From assembly GCA_016711805.1 (NCBI GenBank), contig JADJSH010000020.1:1-64000 (forward strand): DNA of 64,000 nucleotides. Direction: 5' to 3'. This document shows, one piece after another, positions 63,191 through 64,000 of the stretch (positions are counted from its first letter, which is position 1; each line of letters opens with the position of its first letter). Under the pieces are notes generated by a model. The model had not been told where the DNA came from and searched no databases. It worked only from the letters and a program-made list of their open reading frames with translations. Both the position numbers and the translations under genes were made by a program. This stretch comes from Bacteroidota bacterium (GTDB taxonomy: Bacteria; Bacteroidota; Bacteroidia; B-17B0; Aurantibacillaceae).

Positions 63191-64000
63191 TAATAAACAT
63201 AAGGTTTCTGAAAAAGAGCTCGATAACCTGCTAGGTCAAGCCTTTTTAAATTTAGATTTTAATAAACCTAAAAACCAAGAACTTATGGAAACAATTTCAA
63301 ATCAAGTGATGCATACATCTCCTGTAGGAATCATTAATAAAGCATTTTTTACAAAACTAATAAGTGTTGTTGCTATTATTGTAACTTCTGTTTTTATTTA
63401 TTTTAATTATTTCAGAAATACTCATAATCAAACAATTAAAAATACAGCTTCTGAAACTATTATCAATTCAACGACTGAACAATCAACAGAAAATCAAAAA
63501 CTAGAATCGGTAATAGTAAATACGAATAATGTTATTGATATAAAGAAAGAAGCAACAATTTTAGTTTCTGAGTCAATTCAACAACAAGAGCCTACAAACA
63601 ACGAATCTCCCAAATATCAAATGCCTTTGTCAACCAACTTTACGAATGAAAAAAAGGCTAGGCCAGAAGATACTAGTTATGTATTTCCTAAACTTACTGA
63701 TAAAGAAATAAAAGAAACTAAACGCCAAAAAGAAGTAATGGCTATGGCATTGTTAAAACCAAATAAATACTTGTATCCTTTAATTGGTGATAGCAAAGAG
63801 CATAAATATGCTTACGGGAAAGCTACGGATACGAGTTCTGTGTTTAATATATCAACTACTGAAGTAACAAATTTACAATACAGAACATTTTTGTTTGATT
63901 TATTGATTAATGAAGATAAAGAAACGTTTATAAAAGCAAAGCCTCATCAATATTTGTGGCTAAATGCACCTGGACATGCTAAAACAAAAGATATGAAGGA
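63180..64000 (+). CDS. Membrane protein with cytoplasmic anti-sigma-like N-terminus and FGE/GldK-like domain (partial)
   Basis: Incomplete at the window end; 273 codons are visible and the frame is open throughout. The ATG at 63180 overlaps the sigma gene by 11 bases. Residues 1-55 are soluble (SEKELDNLLGQAFLNLDFN), a TM helix covers about 57-78, and a Ser/Thr/Asn/Gln-rich linker follows. From about residue 222 the text FNISTTEVTNLQYRTFL matches the start of formylglycine-generating-enzyme (SUMF1-like) domains, as also found in the gliding/T9SS lipoproteins GldJ and GldK. The position after a sigma gene suggests an anti-sigma role with an FGE-like periplasmic sensor; that is inference. Confidence 0.7.
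   Translation, partial: MSINNKHKVSEKELDNLLGQAFLNLDFNKPKNQELMETISNQVMHTSPVGIINKAFFTKLISVVAIIVTSVFIYFNYFRNTHNQTIKNTASETIINSTTEQSTENQKLESVIVNTNNVIDIKKEATILVSESIQQQEPTNNESPKYQMPLSTNFTNEKKARPEDTSYVFPKLTDKEIKETKRQKEVMAMALLKPNKYLYPLIGDSKEHKYAYGKATDTSSVFNISTTEVTNLQYRTFLFDLLINEDKETFIKAKPHQYLWLNAPGHAKTKDMK

Noticed and set aside
1..64000. CRISPR array, prophage, insertion sequence or integrative element
   Set aside because: No regularly spaced direct repeats, cas genes, transposase, integrase or phage structural genes were seen on either strand.

Overview
The window reads as chromosomal DNA from a low-GC (roughly one third G+C by eye) member of the Bacteroidota. The evidence is the type IX secretion (T9SS) gene porQ, seven proteins ending in type A T9SS sorting domains, a TonB-dependent receptor with a carboxypeptidase-like N-terminal domain, a DUF4249 lipoprotein, a Rho factor with a long disordered insertion, and promoters of the TTTG-N19-TAnnTTTG type. 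I cannot place it below phylum. I see no rRNA, tRNA, transposase, integrase, phage gene or CRISPR array.

Layout. 0-4.3 kb: DUF4199 membrane protein, rho, pth, tsaD. 4.4-10.5 kb: a TamB-like giant, a T9SS cargo protein and a chagasin-type inhibitor. 10.6-14.5 kb: DUF3108 protein, tryptophan 2,3-dioxygenase, PorQ, a NUDIX hydrolase and a small HTH protein. 14.6-20 kb: a secreted M43-like metalloprotease/beta-helix protein and a second T9SS protein with a nearly identical sorting domain. 20-25.2 kb: an ECF-type sigma factor with an overlapping membrane partner, a LEA14-like lipoprotein and a RecB/AddA-like helicase-nuclease. 25.3-28.6 kb: TonB receptor plus DUF4249 lipoprotein behind a promoter embedded in a perfect 11-bp dyad. 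28.7-37 kb (minus strand): L,D-transpeptidase, a broken T9SS gene, a GlcD-like oxidase, a HigBA toxin-antitoxin operon with a third membrane gene and a palindromic operator, prmA, tpiA and a DppB-like permease. 37.1-47.6 kb (plus strand): patatin/Omp85 protein, two tandem DUF4369/TlpA-like paralogues, a large T9SS protein and three uncharacterised genes. 47.6-64 kb: crcB, anmK, acyl-CoA dehydrogenase, two tandem T9SS paralogues (one broken), a DsbA/FrnE oxidoreductase, a zinc-finger-like/FAD monooxygenase fusion, a DUF349 protein, mutS2, glycerophosphodiesterase, a lipoprotein, and a second sigma factor overlapping a membrane protein with a formylglycine-generating-enzyme-like domain that runs off the end.

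Functionally this is mostly envelope biology: outer-membrane biogenesis (TamB, patatin/Omp85), T9SS secretion and its cargo, TonB uptake, peptidoglycan remodelling and recycling (L,D-transpeptidase, AnmK) and two sigma/membrane-regulator pairs, interspersed with housekeeping genes.

Two themes stand out. First, five genes (tpiA, acyl-CoA dehydrogenase, mutS2 and two T9SS genes) carry reading-frame lesions. Most of these are single-base indels in short homopolymers, including in genes that should be indispensable, so consensus sequence error is the first explanation to test. Second, several families of short dispersed, mostly palindromic repeats lie between genes and also inside coding sequences, where they supply codons in different reading frames and, in places, rewrite protein N-termini.
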